From Kalmanozyma brasiliensis GHG001 (lineage: Eukaryota > Basidiomycota > Ustilaginomycetes > Ustilaginales), in NCBI RefSeq assembly GCF_000497045.1, contig NW_015961948.1:124001-188000 (forward strand): a stretch of 64,000 nt of DNA, given 5' to 3'. Shown one piece after another: positions 50,330-61,133 of the stretch. Below the pieces are notes generated by a model, which saw only the letters and a list, made by a program, of their open reading frames with translations, was not told the DNA's origin and made no database searches. The position numbers were made by a program, and so were the translations under genes. Every line of letters starts with the position of its first letter. Position 1 is the stretch's first letter.

Positions 50330-52912
50330 CTAAGGCAGAATGATGCGAAGCCCGCCGTAGTCGCAAAGGGGATGCTCCGATCCAATTAGCGCGCCACGTC
50401 CGCTCGGGCACGAGATGAAGGAGCGAGAGAGCGGAATGCCAAGACGCTCCGTGATGGCTTGGACCACCGTGGGCGTGAAAGGCGCTTCGACAAAGACAAG
50501 GTCGACAGTGACGGTGGGGAAGATCTCGTCGACCAGCTGAAAGGTCTCGTCGAGCTGTTCTGGGATCTCGTCGATCGACTTGTAGCAGTGTACCAACTTG
50601 CACTTCGAAGTAGGCTCGTTCTGCTGAATGTAGTAGAGCGCGTTGGCGAGCACGGCAATGTCATCCGACTTGGCAAAGTAGATGACGGGATGATTGCGCT
50701 CCCTTCGTATCCACCCGATGAGCTGCTTCTCGAGCTTCAGCGGGAGTCGACCGAAGACAGACGAGCGCTGCTGTTCAACGAGCCAAACCAGGATGCGGGC
50801 CAGATCGACTCGTCGAGCAAGGGCAATGAGCACCGCTGCCAACGCGACAAAGTAAACGAGCGTCTGCACGATAATGACGGGCGAAAGCGCAAAGTTGCCA
50901 GCCATGGCCGTGATGCCGATGCCAATGCCGAGCAACACTGTCGTGAGGTTGGCGATGGGGTTCCGAGGCAGCGATGGCCTCGCGTACTTGAGCAGGACGA
51001 GCGAGATGCCAAAGAGCGTCATGACGCACAAGAAAGAGACGCTGAACACGGAGGAGAGCGTGGTCAAGTTGAAGCCGCACGTCGCACTCATGACCAGAGT
51101 CAGCGCAAGGAAGAGGGCGATGGAAGGGTACGTGGCCCCCGTCCTGGGCAGCCTGCGTTGGAGGACGCGCGGCACCACCCTATCGTCACAGAGAGAGTCG
51201 ACGAGGCCGCAAAAGGCAACAATGCCCGTGATGATGCCACCGCAGAGCACCAAGCAGGCGTCCACCACGACAAAGAACTTGAGCCAAGCGCCTCTCCCGG
51301 CCACTTGACCAAGCAAAGCGAGCACATTGGCGCCACTGAGGATGCCCTCCATGGGGATGAGCGCAAGAACAAGCAACATCAGCGGCGCTTCGGTGAGCAA
51401 CACGATGATGTGCAGATTTCGAAGTGCCTTGGGGAACTCGCCTGGCTTGACCTGATTGATGTACGAGGGGCTGCATTCGAAGCCCGTCAAGCCGACAAAC
51501 GCGACGCAGACACCGTCAAAGAGGGCTCGCGCGATACCTCTACCTGTCGCCGGCGAACGAATGGTGGCCATGCCCACAGCCCAATTGTTGTGCAAGACTG
51601 AATTGCCCGACCGGACCCATGCGACAATCCCGGCGACGATGAGCATGATCATGGTGACCACGTGGAGCACAAACATGCCGAGGGCGACGCTGCTCGAATC
51701 GCGAAGACCGAGCAAGCACAGAGCTGCCAAGCCGACCAGGAGCAGGACCGAGATGAGTCGTCCGTCGATGTGGGTGTGACTGGTCAATGTCTCTCCTGCG
51801 ATGTAGGCACTCGCTGTGCCAGCGCTGACAGCACCCGTGGCAATTGCATCGAGAAGTGTGATGGCTGCGGCTAGCACCGCTATCAGCTTGGTCGAGATGT
51901 TGGCGAGGTACGAGTAGTTCCCAGCATTGCTCGCCGAAAGAGCAGAGGCCAGCTCGCAGATGACGGGGCGGAAAGGATAGAGCAACAGACAGGCAATGAG
52001 AATGGAGATGGGCGATAGCACCGACGAGACTGCCACGACCGCCGGAAGAGCGTAGAAGACGGAACCGGTGACGGCGTTACCCGCGATGGCAGACGCTTTC
52101 CACTGACCGAGCTGGAGACGCTGTGGCGCACCCGAGGCCATCGTATCGGATCGAAATGCTGACGGAGGAAGCTCGAGAAGCGAAATGGATCCCCAGCCGG
52201 CGAACTCCCAGGCTCGATGAATCGCCATGAGCGGATCCTGGCGCTCTGAGGGCAACGTGGTGATGGGAACATCCGCATCATGATTGAGGGTAGCCTTGAG
52301 CTCACCGCGACGAAGTGCATTTTTCCATCCCGAATCGGTTGAGGAAGGGTCATCGGCGTTGGGAGCGTTGTCGTCCTGATACAGATGGGACGGCATCAGG
52401 TCTAACGGCGTCGACGCTTCGAGATCCAAGACCGACTTGATCCCGGCTGGCTGCAGATTGGTGGTCGGCGAGACAACGCGTCGTTTCCTCTGTCGACGAA
52501 TGATGGTGGCGAATTGAGACTCGGCGAAGGATGGAGGCCGAAGATGAGCTGCACTGTCGACACTTGGCACTATAGCAGCTTCGTCATCTGCCTTTGAGCC
52601 GCCGGTGAATGCTGCCTTGCCCTTACCATTACGTTGACGGATGGGCGAAGAGTTGGTGGGAGTGGGCGCGGCTGACGTGCGCTTGCGGGGCAAGGTATTG
52701 GAAACGAAGCTGTTACTCCCTGCATCATGTTGGAGCGACCTTCGCGGAGGACTAGTGCCGGCGAAAGGGTATTGTGCGTCGACCGTCGGACGCTGATCAT
52801 CCGGGGCCCTATGCTGGTACGCGCTGTCAGCGGAGAGAGGGTCGTCGAGCTGCCGAACGCGCGACGAAGACGACGAAGATGCGGCGGACTCGTTGCATCC
52901 CGGAGCTGTCAT
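50330..52912 (-). CDS. APC-superfamily permease with soluble C-terminal domain
   Basis: The product has 860 aa. Residues 1 to about 270 are a long hydrophilic, Ser/Asp-rich cytosolic N-terminus. Spans begin with GQWKASAIAGNAVTGSVFYA, an APC-type TM1 with a broken GxxxG-like helix, and about 12 spans run to 700: FDGVCVAFVGLTGFECSPSY is typical of TM6 with the EC/ES substrate-binding turn, and CDDRVVPRVLQRRLPRTGATYPSI is the APC loop 8. A soluble tail from about 700 to 860 (NHPVIYFAKSDDIAVLANALYYI ... LVFVEAPFTPTVVQAITERLGIPL) has the alternating beta/alpha look of a universal-stress-like or regulatory domain. It is most likely an amino-acid or amine transporter of the plasma or vacuolar membrane; substrate unknown. 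The start is ATG 52912. Confidence 0.85.
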   Translation of the reverse strand: MTAPGCNESAASSSSSSRVRQLDDPLSADSAYQHRAPDDQRPTVDAQYPFAGTSPPRRSLQHDAGSNSFVSNTLPRKRTSAAPTPTNSSPIRQRNGKGKAAFTGGSKADDEAAIVPSVDSAAHLRPPSFAESQFATIIRRQRKRRVVSPTTNLQPAGIKSVLDLEASTPLDLMPSHLYQDDNAPNADDPSSTDSGWKNALRRGELKATLNHDADVPITTLPSERQDPLMAIHRAWEFAGWGSISLLELPPSAFRSDTMASGAPQRLQLGQWKASAIAGNAVTGSVFYALPAVVAVSSVLSPISILIACLLLYPFRPVICELASALSASNAGNYSYLANISTKLIAVLAAAITLLDAIATGAVSAGTASAYIAGETLTSHTHIDGRLISVLLLVGLAALCLLGLRDSSSVALGMFVLHVVTMIMLIVAGIVAWVRSGNSVLHNNWAVGMATIRSPATGRGIARALFDGVCVAFVGLTGFECSPSYINQVKPGEFPKALRNLHIIVLLTEAPLMLLVLALIPMEGILSGANVLALLGQVAGRGAWLKFFVVVDACLVLCGGIITGIVAFCGLVDSLCDDRVVPRVLQRRLPRTGATYPSIALFLALTLVMSATCGFNLTTLSSVFSVSFLCVMTLFGISLVLLKYARPSLPRNPIANLTTVLLGIGIGITAMAGNFALSPVIIVQTLVYFVALAAVLIALARRVDLARILVWLVEQQRSSVFGRLPLKLEKQLIGWIRRERNHPVIYFAKSDDIAVLANALYYIQQNEPTSKCKLVHCYKSIDEIPEQLDETFQLVDEIFPTVTVDLVFVEAPFTPTVVQAITERLGIPLSRSFISCPSGRGALIGSEHPLCDYGGLRIILP

Positions 52913-53795
52913 CCTGTTGGCCGTTGCCTCTGAGCCACTGTCGACGATGACTGGGGTGATGGAGATAACTTAGAGAGAGTGTGTGAAGGAGAAGGAAAGG
53001 TCGTTCAAGCCAAATTGCCGCAATGACAAGAAGGGTCCAAGTGGAGCTTTTTCTGAAATTAGAGGTGTTAGAGTGAAATGAAACTCATTTTCCCATGCAT
53101 TTTTGACGTAAAAGCGCAGCTCCGACGCAGACCGCGCCGGTGTGATCCTGGAGAAAGAGAGAGCGAAACCGAATACTCGGTTCGACTGTCGAAGCAACCA
53201 ACGACGTAGGCTTGGCTTGTTCTGAGGTAGAGCGGTGCTTGCTGTTTGCTCTCACGTGCCTGATCGGTAGGTATCAAGGATGAAGGCGGCGCGATGCGTA
53301 CTGATTGAGTGACGCTTCCTGGTTGTAGTCCCACTTGCCGAAAATGAAGGCTCAAACTGAGCTTTCGGCTTTGCTCGCTCGAGGTGCGTGTGAGCGTGTG
53401 GGTGTGTGGGGAATTTCTCGAATCTCGGCCAGCTGAGCCCTTGTGCGCTTCTTGCCTCCATCTCATCACTCCCCGTCCATGGGCCAACTCCCTTCAGCCA
53501 AAGTCAGTCGTCCACATCCTCGCCCCTGCTCGCCCTCTGGCCGCGGACTACGCTTGCACATCTCAGCCACTGGAAATATCCTCGATCACCTCCAACATCA
53601 CCACATCATCACGCAAGTGGACCGCCTTGAAGCCACCATTCCCTTTCACTGCGGCCTTTTCTTAACCCCGCACCTCGCTCACACCGACCTTTCGTGAACC
53701 CACCATTGGCGTGGGTTCGTCCACTTCACTTGGGCTTGCCTTCTTGATCACACTTGCCGATCACTCTTCCGCTGGACCAGCTGCCGCTCCCTGAC
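52913..53795. other. Divergent intergenic region with an upstream frame
   Basis: The permease and Zn2Cys6 regulator genes diverge here. An ATG-initiated 72-codon frame at 53479-53697 ends 98 bp before the regulator ATG and could be an upstream ORF in its leader. The leader from about 53500 is C/T-rich. No other element is seen. Confidence 0.45.
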
Positions 53796-56700
53796 ATGGC
53801 TCCGGTCTCAACGACCATGCCAGACGACAGCGAAGATCTCATTACGGCCACGCACGACGATGGCCAACCAGCCAAGCGCAAGCGTCTCCGCATCCCAAAA
53901 TCGTGCCTTCCATGCTTGAAAGGCAAGCGCGCTTGCGATCGTGGTCGACCTGCATGCGGGAGATGTGCTCGCTCGGGCCAAACCAGCGACTGCAGCTACG
54001 ACCCGCGCCTACCTCACCAGCCAACTTCTGGCACAGCGAGGCGAGCATCAGCATACGAAGACTCGGACGATGACGACGACAGCCCCGGTCAGCCATCAAA
54101 AGAGCTGGCTGCGTTACAAAGAGAGCTTGAACAGGCACGCAGCGAGACTCGCCGACTTCAGCACCTCCTCCGCACTCAGGCACATGTATCAACATCAGCC
54201 TCCTTATCGCGCAAACTCCCGCCACCCCAGCAACAGTCCTCCACCTCCTCGTGGCCTCATGCTTCCACATCAGCCGATCGCTATCGCTCACAATCCAACT
54301 CGAGCGACATGCATGCTGCACGCGGTCTTCAGATGCTAGCCGAGATCGCAGGACCCCAACATCAGGACGCCGACTCCAACGCTGTCAAGTCTCGCATCCT
54401 TCATTGGGAAGGCCCTGGATCGCATGCTTCCGCCGCCTCTTCCTCTACGGCTTCGCCATCAGATAAGCATGCGACATCATCCTACAGCTCGCATCCTGCA
54501 GACCCCTCCCGCAGCAGCACCTCGTCTCCAGCCGAACGATTCGCCAATTCCACGGCCTCCTCTTCCTTCTACAGCAAGCAGTCCCAGCTTCGGGAACACA
54601 ACGCGGACGGCCTCAACTCGCCCAAGAATATCAACGGCACACAGATGTACTACGGCGACAGCGATAAGGTTCTTCGAAAAGTGGCTGTCAACACTGCAGG
54701 CTCCTCGCATACCAATGGCGGCAATCTCAGTTCGAGCATCAACGAGACCATGGCGCGCCGCGACGTACAGACCGCGTTCAACAGTGTCCTCGATCCGTCG
54801 CGCGACACTTTCCCCTTTGCCACTATCTGGAGCTCCGGCACTGCATTCATCGACGAGATTCTCCCCTTCTTCCCTCGACCCGAAGATTTCGACAGCATCT
54901 GCGCATCCTTTGTTCGCCACTTTTCCGCCATGTGCCCCGCCCTCACCATGCCCAACGCCATCGATCACGCCAAATCCTTCTCTAGGATGACGCGCAAGCA
55001 GCAATCGCAAGTGTCACTGCCGTGGCTCGCCGTCTTCCTCATGATCTGCGCCCTTGGCAAGAACTGCGATCTCGAGAGCACCACCGTCGGTGTCGATCGC
55101 AAGGTCAGGATGCTCGATGCCTTCCTGGCCAGCGAAGCATCGCAGCAGCCCAGCCGACACGCCAGCAGAGCATCATCTCCGATCCGGTCAGAGACACCTT
55201 CGGGTCCCACTGGTGCCGGTGAGGACGCACAACATTCACTATCGACCAACGCCAGATCGCCAGCGATGGTCTCGGACCTCTTCCTCTCGGCCACCTACCA
55301 GTCTCTCCGTCTCTGCTCTTTCCTCTCCTCGCCCACACTGCAGACGATCCACTCGCAGCTCCTCATCGGCGCTTACCTGCTCAACACCGAGCGCGCGGCG
55401 TCTTTCTGGCCGCTCCTCGGTTCCGTCGCCCGCCAAGCCCAATCCATCGGTCTTCACGTCGACCCGTCCAAGATCCGGCGCGACTGGGATCCCGTCGAGG
55501 CTGACACGCGGCGTCGTCTCTGGTGGGCCGTCGTCCACCAAGACGTCATCCTCTCGAGCATCTTTGGTCGACCTCTCGGCATCACACGCTTCAGCTGTCG
55601 TTTCCCGGGCACCAGCGGTGGCGAGTCTCCCGGCTCCATCACGTACGCCACGCTACAGTGCGAGTTCAGCCAATTCGCGCGAATCTGTCTTGACGAGAAT
55701 CAGGACCGCAGTTGGAGCCAGAGCAGGATCATCGAGTTCACCGAAAAGGTGCTGCAGTGGTACATGAACATCCCGGATCGCTACCGACCGGATTTGGGAC
55801 CCATTGATCTGCTCGGGTCAGAGACGGAGGCGGAGGCGATCAGGAACTACCACGCTGCTGGCGTGGATATCAAGACCAAGGGCCTGATGGAGGTGCATCA
55901 ATCGGGCAACCTCGCGATCGAGGTGTTTTACATGCTGCTCTCGCTGCACCGCTCCAACCTCTTCCCTAGCGCGGATGAGACCGGCGCTGACGGCTCGACC
56001 AAGGCGAGCGAACTCAACCAAGTCTCGCTGCACATTTGCGCCCAAGCGCTGCGCCGCATTACGCGGGCACAGCAGATCATGATCGACCTGCTGGGACGGT
56101 CGCGCGCGACCATGTTTTGGAAGATCGCCTACTACACGTATCAGGCTGCTGTAGCGGGGGCGTACATTGTGTTTGTGCACCCGCAGAGCAAGCACGCCGA
56201 GTCGGCGTTGGAGGATCTCGCCATCCTGACCGATTTCTTTGATCGGATGCCGGAGAAGTGGACGGGGCTCAAGATGGCCAAGCACGGACTGAGGGTGTTG
56301 CGCAAGCTCGCCGTCGCGGCACGAGAGACACCGGAAGCGGCCACTCTGGCCGTTCGGGGTCCGGGACAGCAACAACCCACCGAGATCACAAGCTCACCCA
56401 TGGCCAACGGCTTCCCGTTCAGCAGCGGGCCGCAGTCCGACAACCTCTCCGTCCCCGCAGATGGGGGGTTTAGCGACATGCTTGGCGTTAGCACGCCCTC
56501 CTCACACCTCCCCGGCGTCACGGGGGACACTTCGCAACTCGCCTTCAACTCGCAATCCGCCTTTCTGCCACCGATCTTCAACTCGTCCTTCATGTCGCCC
56601 TCTGCGGGTGGGCAGGGAATGATGAGCAGCACGCCGATGATCAACACGCCCGTCGCGGGTACGGGTGTGCCGGCGTACTCCGAGCCGACAAGTCTCTTTG

Positions 56701-57152
56701 CGGGAGCACTGGCCGCCTCTGCGGGCTCGCCACTAGCTAGGTCGCTGGCAAGCGTACCGCTCGTCACGCTGTTCAATAACACGTACGATCAGCAGGAGAA
56801 GACGCCCAGTGCGCCGCCGAGACAGTCGTTCTGCTACGACCCGTTTATTCCGGATCCGCAGCCGTTTGCGCAAGCGGGTGGGAGCGTCTCGCCGAACAAC
56901 TCGGATCGGCATACCGGGTCGCTAGGGTCGCCCAACACCGCGTTTTCAGCTCAGCAGGTGCTCGATGGCGCACAGGCGAAGGACAAGGCTAGAGCGCCTC
57001 AACCACAGGTGGATGCGAATGGCGCGATGCCCCAGCAGCAAGCCGGGCAGGACTTGAGCCCGCAAATGATGAACCAGAAGGACCTCGCCAACTACTGGTC
57101 CGAGTACTTCAGTCTCCAACTCGACTGGGATCGTCTCACTGGCCTTGCATAG
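53796..57152 (+). CDS. Zn2Cys6 transcription factor
   Basis: The product has 1118 aa. Basic KRKRLRIPK (27-35) leads into the zinc cluster with Cys at 37, 40, 47, 54, 57 and 66 (C-x2-C-x6-C-x6-C-x2-C-x8-C), reading CLPCLKGKRACDRG and onward. An acidic EDSDDDDD stretch and a leucine-zipper-like helix (KELAALQRELEQARSETRRL) follow, good for dimerisation. The middle homology domain runs from about 380 to 720, with LLIGAYLLNTERAASFW, IGLHVDPSKIRRDWDP, TRRRLWWAVVHQDVILS and FGRPLGIT. The C-terminal 300 residues are Gly/Ser/Gln/Pro-rich, a probable activation region. A nuclear regulator with unknown target. The frame opens at 53754 through TTG; the first ATG is 53796 (MAPVSTTM). It converges with ICE2 across 93 bp. 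Confidence 0.93.
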   Translation: MAPVSTTMPDDSEDLITATHDDGQPAKRKRLRIPKSCLPCLKGKRACDRGRPACGRCARSGQTSDCSYDPRLPHQPTSGTARRASAYEDSDDDDDSPGQPSKELAALQRELEQARSETRRLQHLLRTQAHVSTSASLSRKLPPPQQQSSTSSWPHASTSADRYRSQSNSSDMHAARGLQMLAEIAGPQHQDADSNAVKSRILHWEGPGSHASAASSSTASPSDKHATSSYSSHPADPSRSSTSSPAERFANSTASSSFYSKQSQLREHNADGLNSPKNINGTQMYYGDSDKVLRKVAVNTAGSSHTNGGNLSSSINETMARRDVQTAFNSVLDPSRDTFPFATIWSSGTAFIDEILPFFPRPEDFDSICASFVRHFSAMCPALTMPNAIDHAKSFSRMTRKQQSQVSLPWLAVFLMICALGKNCDLESTTVGVDRKVRMLDAFLASEASQQPSRHASRASSPIRSETPSGPTGAGEDAQHSLSTNARSPAMVSDLFLSATYQSLRLCSFLSSPTLQTIHSQLLIGAYLLNTERAASFWPLLGSVARQAQSIGLHVDPSKIRRDWDPVEADTRRRLWWAVVHQDVILSSIFGRPLGITRFSCRFPGTSGGESPGSITYATLQCEFSQFARICLDENQDRSWSQSRIIEFTEKVLQWYMNIPDRYRPDLGPIDLLGSETEAEAIRNYHAAGVDIKTKGLMEVHQSGNLAIEVFYMLLSLHRSNLFPSADETGADGSTKASELNQVSLHICAQALRRITRAQQIMIDLLGRSRATMFWKIAYYTYQAAVAGAYIVFVHPQSKHAESALEDLAILTDFFDRMPEKWTGLKMAKHGLRVLRKLAVAARETPEAATLAVRGPGQQQPTEITSSPMANGFPFSSGPQSDNLSVPADGGFSDMLGVSTPSSHLPGVTGDTSQLAFNSQSAFLPPIFNSSFMSPSAGGQGMMSSTPMINTPVAGTGVPAYSEPTSLFAGALAASAGSPLARSLASVPLVTLFNNTYDQQEKTPSAPPRQSFCYDPFIPDPQPFAQAGGSVSPNNSDRHTGSLGSPNTAFSAQQVLDGAQAKDKARAPQPQVDANGAMPQQQAGQDLSPQMMNQKDLANYWSEYFSLQLDWDRLTGLA

Positions 57153-57245
57153 CTCACATTCACAAGCTGGGTCGAATGTCGCAATTGATACCCATTTCTT
57201 TCGAACCCAAACGCATACACGTGTGATACATTCGCTGATCGTACA

Positions 57246-59441
57246 TCACGCTCTGCCAGCAGCAGCACCCAGCTCGCCCACGCCACCCACCACCTCCTCC
57301 TCTTTGCTAATCACAATCTCCAGTCCCCACAAGACCAGCGTCAACCCCACCGTCAAGAATCGCCAGTAGATCTGGTTCGCCTGATCCAACAGCAGCAGGT
57401 GCGAGTAGACGGCGATAAGGATCAGACGCGAGTACGAGACGAGGATCGAGATGAACGAGCCGAACGCTTCGCCTGTTGGCGACGGATCAGGGAGCGAGGT
57501 GGGCGAAGGAGGTGGATGTGGGGGTCGAGGACGCTTGTGACGACGCGCGTCGGAGGGTGGACGGGAGAGATTGGGGCGCTTTCGTGCGGAGGGTGTTGGC
57601 GTGGACGGATCGACGCCCGGTGATGATGGAGTGGGGTCACCGTTGGGCAACGCTGCAGACGGCTGCTTGGGCGATTTCGCGCTCATGGCTGTGGCTGTGG
57701 ATCCACGTCGGTTTGCTTTCGATCTGCGTTTCTGACCGCGCGCATATCCAGGACGCTTCCCCCGCGCGACACCCGCAGCTCCTGGCGGCGGAGGCGACTT
57801 GAGCTTGTCCGCCAACGTCATCGGCTCCTTCAATTCGTCTGCTAGCGACTTGGTCCCATCGTCGTTGTACGCAATGCCGCTATCGTCCTCCGAAAATTCT
57901 TCCACGTCCTCACTGCCGCTCTCGGTCGCACTGTCTTCCAACTCGCCATCGAATGGCGTCCTTCTTCTCCGCCTGCGCCTGAGTCGTCGTCGCTGCAGAA
58001 TCCAACGTCCTTCTTCGTCGTCCCACACCTCTTCTTCCAGCTCCTCGACTTCTGTTCCCGCTACAGACGAGTCGGAGCTGGACGAGCTCCAATCGCTCTC
58101 CTCTTCTTCGCCTGTCGGTGCGCGGCCCCAGCTAGGCCGCCTGCTATGAACGCCATCCTCCGTGTGGTTCGGCGCAACATTCCCTTTGAGCATGGGCAAG
58201 ATGCGACTCGCCGCATACAGCACCATCAATCGGTAGATCAACGACACGATGACCGACTTTGGTAGTGCCGCGCCCGCTGCATGGATGAAGTCGACCGATT
58301 GGCCTAGCCAATGCGCGAGCACCTCGACGAGTCCGCTTGCCGCCTGAAGGATCTTGCTCGTCAACGGCGCTTGCAGGGAGCGCGGCAGCTTGTCGACGAA
58401 CGCTTGGCCGTGCGTGTTGGCCTTGAAGCTGCGGATGAGCGTGATCGGGTCTGGGGTGAAGGAGAGACTGGGGCCGAGCTGATAGATGTTGAAGACGACG
58501 TAGGCAAACATGAGACTCGTCTCAATGACGTTGCCTTTTCGGATGGCGAATGCGATGGCGGTGAGCCACATTGTCGACGTCACAGAGGTGGCGATGGCTG
58601 CGGCGGTGCCCGGGCGGTCTTTGGTCGCGCCGTCGAAGGACACGTAGAGCGCAAAGGCGGCGGTGACGTAGATGGTGGCCGAAACGAGCAGGAAGAAGAT
58701 CTGCCAGACTTCACTGGCGCCAAAGCCGATGGAGGCGAGCGAGCGCATAACAAAGGTGTTGGTGACCCAGGCGGCGCCTCTTGCGGAGGGAGTTCCAGGA
58801 GACGGAACGCGCTGATACCGAGACGACGGATTCGCTAGGGAGGATGCGATGATCCATCTCGAGGTGGATGCAAGTGACTGGATGACGAGCAGGGATGCTA
58901 CACCCTCGAGTAGACTGAAGAAGGGGCTCGAGATGCGGAGCAGCGTATGCCACCAGCCCGGCACTCGTCGCGCGAGCCAGAAGAAGAAGGCGACCAATGC
59001 GGAGAGGACTTGGTCCAGCGTGTCGAAGCCAGTCAGAGATTGCAGGTCATCTCGGTCCACAGCTCCAAGCGTCATTGATCCAGCTCTGCGTGAGAAGAGA
59101 TTGGTGATGGCTTCGGTGGCAGTGTTGTCGAAGCTCTCGGATCTTCGCTCTGGGAAGATAGTCGCCGAGGGAGGCGAGTAGACATTGAAGGAGACCAGAA
59201 GGCAGGCCGGAATGACGACAAATTGGAAGACGGCAAAGGTCTGGCCGATCCATGCGAGACGTGTCTTTCGCGTCAAGAGCCGCACTGTCGACAGGAAGAA
59301 GTAGTACGAGGCCAACGAGGCCGAGAGCGCGAGGAAGGCATCCTGACCCGCAATGTCGAGGGCGAGCGGAAGATAGAAGAGGACCTGAATGAAGGTGGCC
59401 AGCCTGCCAAAGTTGACGGCGAGCGAGCGCACGAACGACAT
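57246..59441 (-). CDS. ICE2: ICE2-family ER membrane protein
   Basis: The product has 731 aa. The Ice2 layout is clear: MSFVRSLAVNFGRLATFIQVLFYLPLALDIAGQ-type start with two spans, the loop LLTRKTRLAWIGQTFAVFQFVV, then WWHTLLRISSPFFSLLEG, SLLVIQSLASTSRWII and a final group of spans, including FMFAYVVFNIYQLGPS-like and a last hydrophobic pair at the C-terminus (ILIAVYSHLLLLDQANQIYW). In yeast Ice2 keeps cortical ER shape and ER-lipid-droplet contact and limits the phosphatidate phosphatase Pah1. The cytosolic insert at about 440-640 is Ser/Glu/Arg-rich and includes an acidic EEEVWDDEEGRW stretch and an Arg-rich RRRLRRRRRRRTP. Start at ATG 59441. Confidence 0.9.
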   Translation of the reverse strand: MSFVRSLAVNFGRLATFIQVLFYLPLALDIAGQDAFLALSASLASYYFFLSTVRLLTRKTRLAWIGQTFAVFQFVVIPACLLVSFNVYSPPSATIFPERRSESFDNTATEAITNLFSRRAGSMTLGAVDRDDLQSLTGFDTLDQVLSALVAFFFWLARRVPGWWHTLLRISSPFFSLLEGVASLLVIQSLASTSRWIIASSLANPSSRYQRVPSPGTPSARGAAWVTNTFVMRSLASIGFGASEVWQIFFLLVSATIYVTAAFALYVSFDGATKDRPGTAAAIATSVTSTMWLTAIAFAIRKGNVIETSLMFAYVVFNIYQLGPSLSFTPDPITLIRSFKANTHGQAFVDKLPRSLQAPLTSKILQAASGLVEVLAHWLGQSVDFIHAAGAALPKSVIVSLIYRLMVLYAASRILPMLKGNVAPNHTEDGVHSRRPSWGRAPTGEEEESDWSSSSSDSSVAGTEVEELEEEVWDDEEGRWILQRRRLRRRRRRRTPFDGELEDSATESGSEDVEEFSEDDSGIAYNDDGTKSLADELKEPMTLADKLKSPPPPGAAGVARGKRPGYARGQKRRSKANRRGSTATAMSAKSPKQPSAALPNGDPTPSSPGVDPSTPTPSARKRPNLSRPPSDARRHKRPRPPHPPPSPTSLPDPSPTGEAFGSFISILVSYSRLILIAVYSHLLLLDQANQIYWRFLTVGLTLVLWGLEIVISKEEEVVGGVGELGAAAGRA

Positions 59442-59990
59442 GGTCGATGAGCTGAGACGCAGACCCTAGCGTGAGCGCTTTCGCAGGAGCAGCTAAAATG
59501 CAGTGATGGGAGCACGAGCGTGCGGATCCTAGAGCGCAGCGGCATACGACATGGCGCGGGAGGGGTGAACGTCGGCTGCCTTGATCAGCGTGGCCGTGTG
59601 AGGTATGATGGTGGTGATGATGATGATGAGGTGCGGTAAGAAGACGAGGTTGAAAGTACGATAAGATGTCGACTGTCAATCACAGTCACGTCCGCATTGG
59701 ACAAAGCATTGCGCTGCATCCAACGTCAGAATTTCCTTTGTCCGCGCTGGCTCACACGCTGCCAACTGCAAGCGCAATCGTGCAAGCTGGCCTGGATCGC
59801 GACCTAACACCTTGCGATTTTCAACACTGCACGTCCAAAATTTTGAGCTAGCCGAGCGAAAAAGGCGCTCAGGGTCAGGGTCGTGCGATCTTCTTCTCAG
59901 AAACCGGCTTTCAAACAGCCCCGAAAGACTGCTTTGTGGAGTTGCATGTTTCGCTCTTAACCACCACAGCGACCCAGATCTACTGTCAAG
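59442..59990. promoter_or_regulatory. Divergent promoter region, ICE2 / deoxyhypusine synthase
   Basis: The two genes point away from each other over 549 bp. A gatgatgat microsatellite lies at about 59607-59632. An ATG frame of 61 codons (59666-59851) lies in the middle and is not supported as a gene. No TATA box is seen. Confidence 0.45.
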
Positions 59991-61133
59991 ATGTCGGCGC
60001 CAGAAAGCTCAACAAACGGTGCGAACGGATCGGTAGCCTCGGCGCAGGCTGCCGTCTTTGTCCAGTCGCAGCCACTGCCTGCCGACACTCCTCAGGTGGT
60101 CGGACCGGACTTTGAACATCAGGACCCGAATGACCTCGTAGCTCTGCTCGAGAGCATGTCCAAGGTCGGGTTCCAGGCGAGCGGGGTCTCGAAAGCGATA
60201 GAGATCATCGAAGAGATGCGTTCATGGCGGCTCTCGACGGACGCTGCTTACCTCGCCAACACTGATCCGGACAAGCCAAGTCCAGAAGAAGCTCAGAACA
60301 CACAATGCCGCATTTTCCTCGGCTTCACATCAAATCTCGTATCATCTGGGTTGCGGGAGGTCATCAAGTTCCTGGTCAAGAACAAGATGGTGTCGGCGCT
60401 AGTGACCACAGCAGGCGGCATCGAAGAGGATCTCATCAAGTGTCTTGGACCAACGTATCTCGGCGACTTTGTTCTGGACGGTGCTACGCTGCGCAAGCAA
60501 GGACTCAACCGCATCGGCAATCTACTCGTACCCAACGACAACTACTGCAAGTTCGAAGACTGGGTCGTGCCCATCCTCGATGCTATGCGTGCAGAGCAAG
60601 GAGATGACATTTCCAACGCATGGTCCCCAAGCCGCGTCATCGAGAGGCTAGGAAAGGAGATCAACGACGAGAGCAGCGTTCTCTACTGGGCAGCCAAGAA
60701 CGAGATTCCCGTCTTTTGCCCAGCTCTCACCGACGGCAGTCTCGGCGACATGATCTACTTTCACTCGTACAAAAACCCAGGGCTGACCATCGACTTGGTC
60801 AAGGACATTCGCCGACTCAACGACCTCTCGGTCAAGGCGCCCAAAGCAGGCATGATCATCTTGGGCGGTGGTGTCTGCAAGCACCAGATTGCCAACGCCA
60901 TGCTCTTCCGAAATGGCGCCGACTTTAGCGTCTACATCAACACTGGTCAGGAGTTTGACGGATCCGACTCGGGAGCCAGGCCGGACGAGGCGGTGAGCTG
61001 GGGCAAGATCAAGTCGGCAGCCAACGGCGGCAAGAACGTCAAGGTCTACTGCGATGCTACCATTATCTTCCCCATGATCGTCGCAGCTACCTTTGGCAAG
61101 GCCTTCTGGGCTGCCAAGAAGATTGCCGCCTAG
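59991..61133 (+). CDS. DYS1: Deoxyhypusine synthase
   Basis: The product has 380 aa and no intron. Deoxyhypusine synthase moves the aminobutyl group of spermidine to one lysine of eIF5A, using NAD, in the cytosol. Conserved features: [18 protein letters not shown] near 106-123, [15 protein letters not shown] near 135-149, [22 protein letters not shown], then [18 protein letters not shown], the catalytic lysine in [14 protein letters not shown] (Lys297) and [24 protein letters not shown]. All match the family, including the [12 protein letters not shown] spermidine-site segment. A unique N-terminal 45-residue extension is Ser/Ala/Gln-rich. The first 25 residues are low complexity. The gene should be essential. 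Confidence 0.97.
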   Translation: MSAPESSTNGANGSVASAQAAVFVQSQPLPADTPQVVGPDFEHQDPNDLVALLESMSKVGFQASGVSKAIEIIEEMRSWRLSTDAAYLANTDPDKPSPEEAQNTQCRIFLGFTSNLVSSGLREVIKFLVKNKMVSALVTTAGGIEEDLIKCLGPTYLGDFVLDGATLRKQGLNRIGNLLVPNDNYCKFEDWVVPILDAMRAEQGDDISNAWSPSRVIERLGKEINDESSVLYWAAKNEIPVFCPALTDGSLGDMIYFHSYKNPGLTIDLVKDIRRLNDLSVKAPKAGMIILGGGVCKHQIANAMLFRNGADFSVYINTGQEFDGSDSGARPDEAVSWGKIKSAANGGKNVKVYCDATIIFPMIVAATFGKAFWAAKKIAA

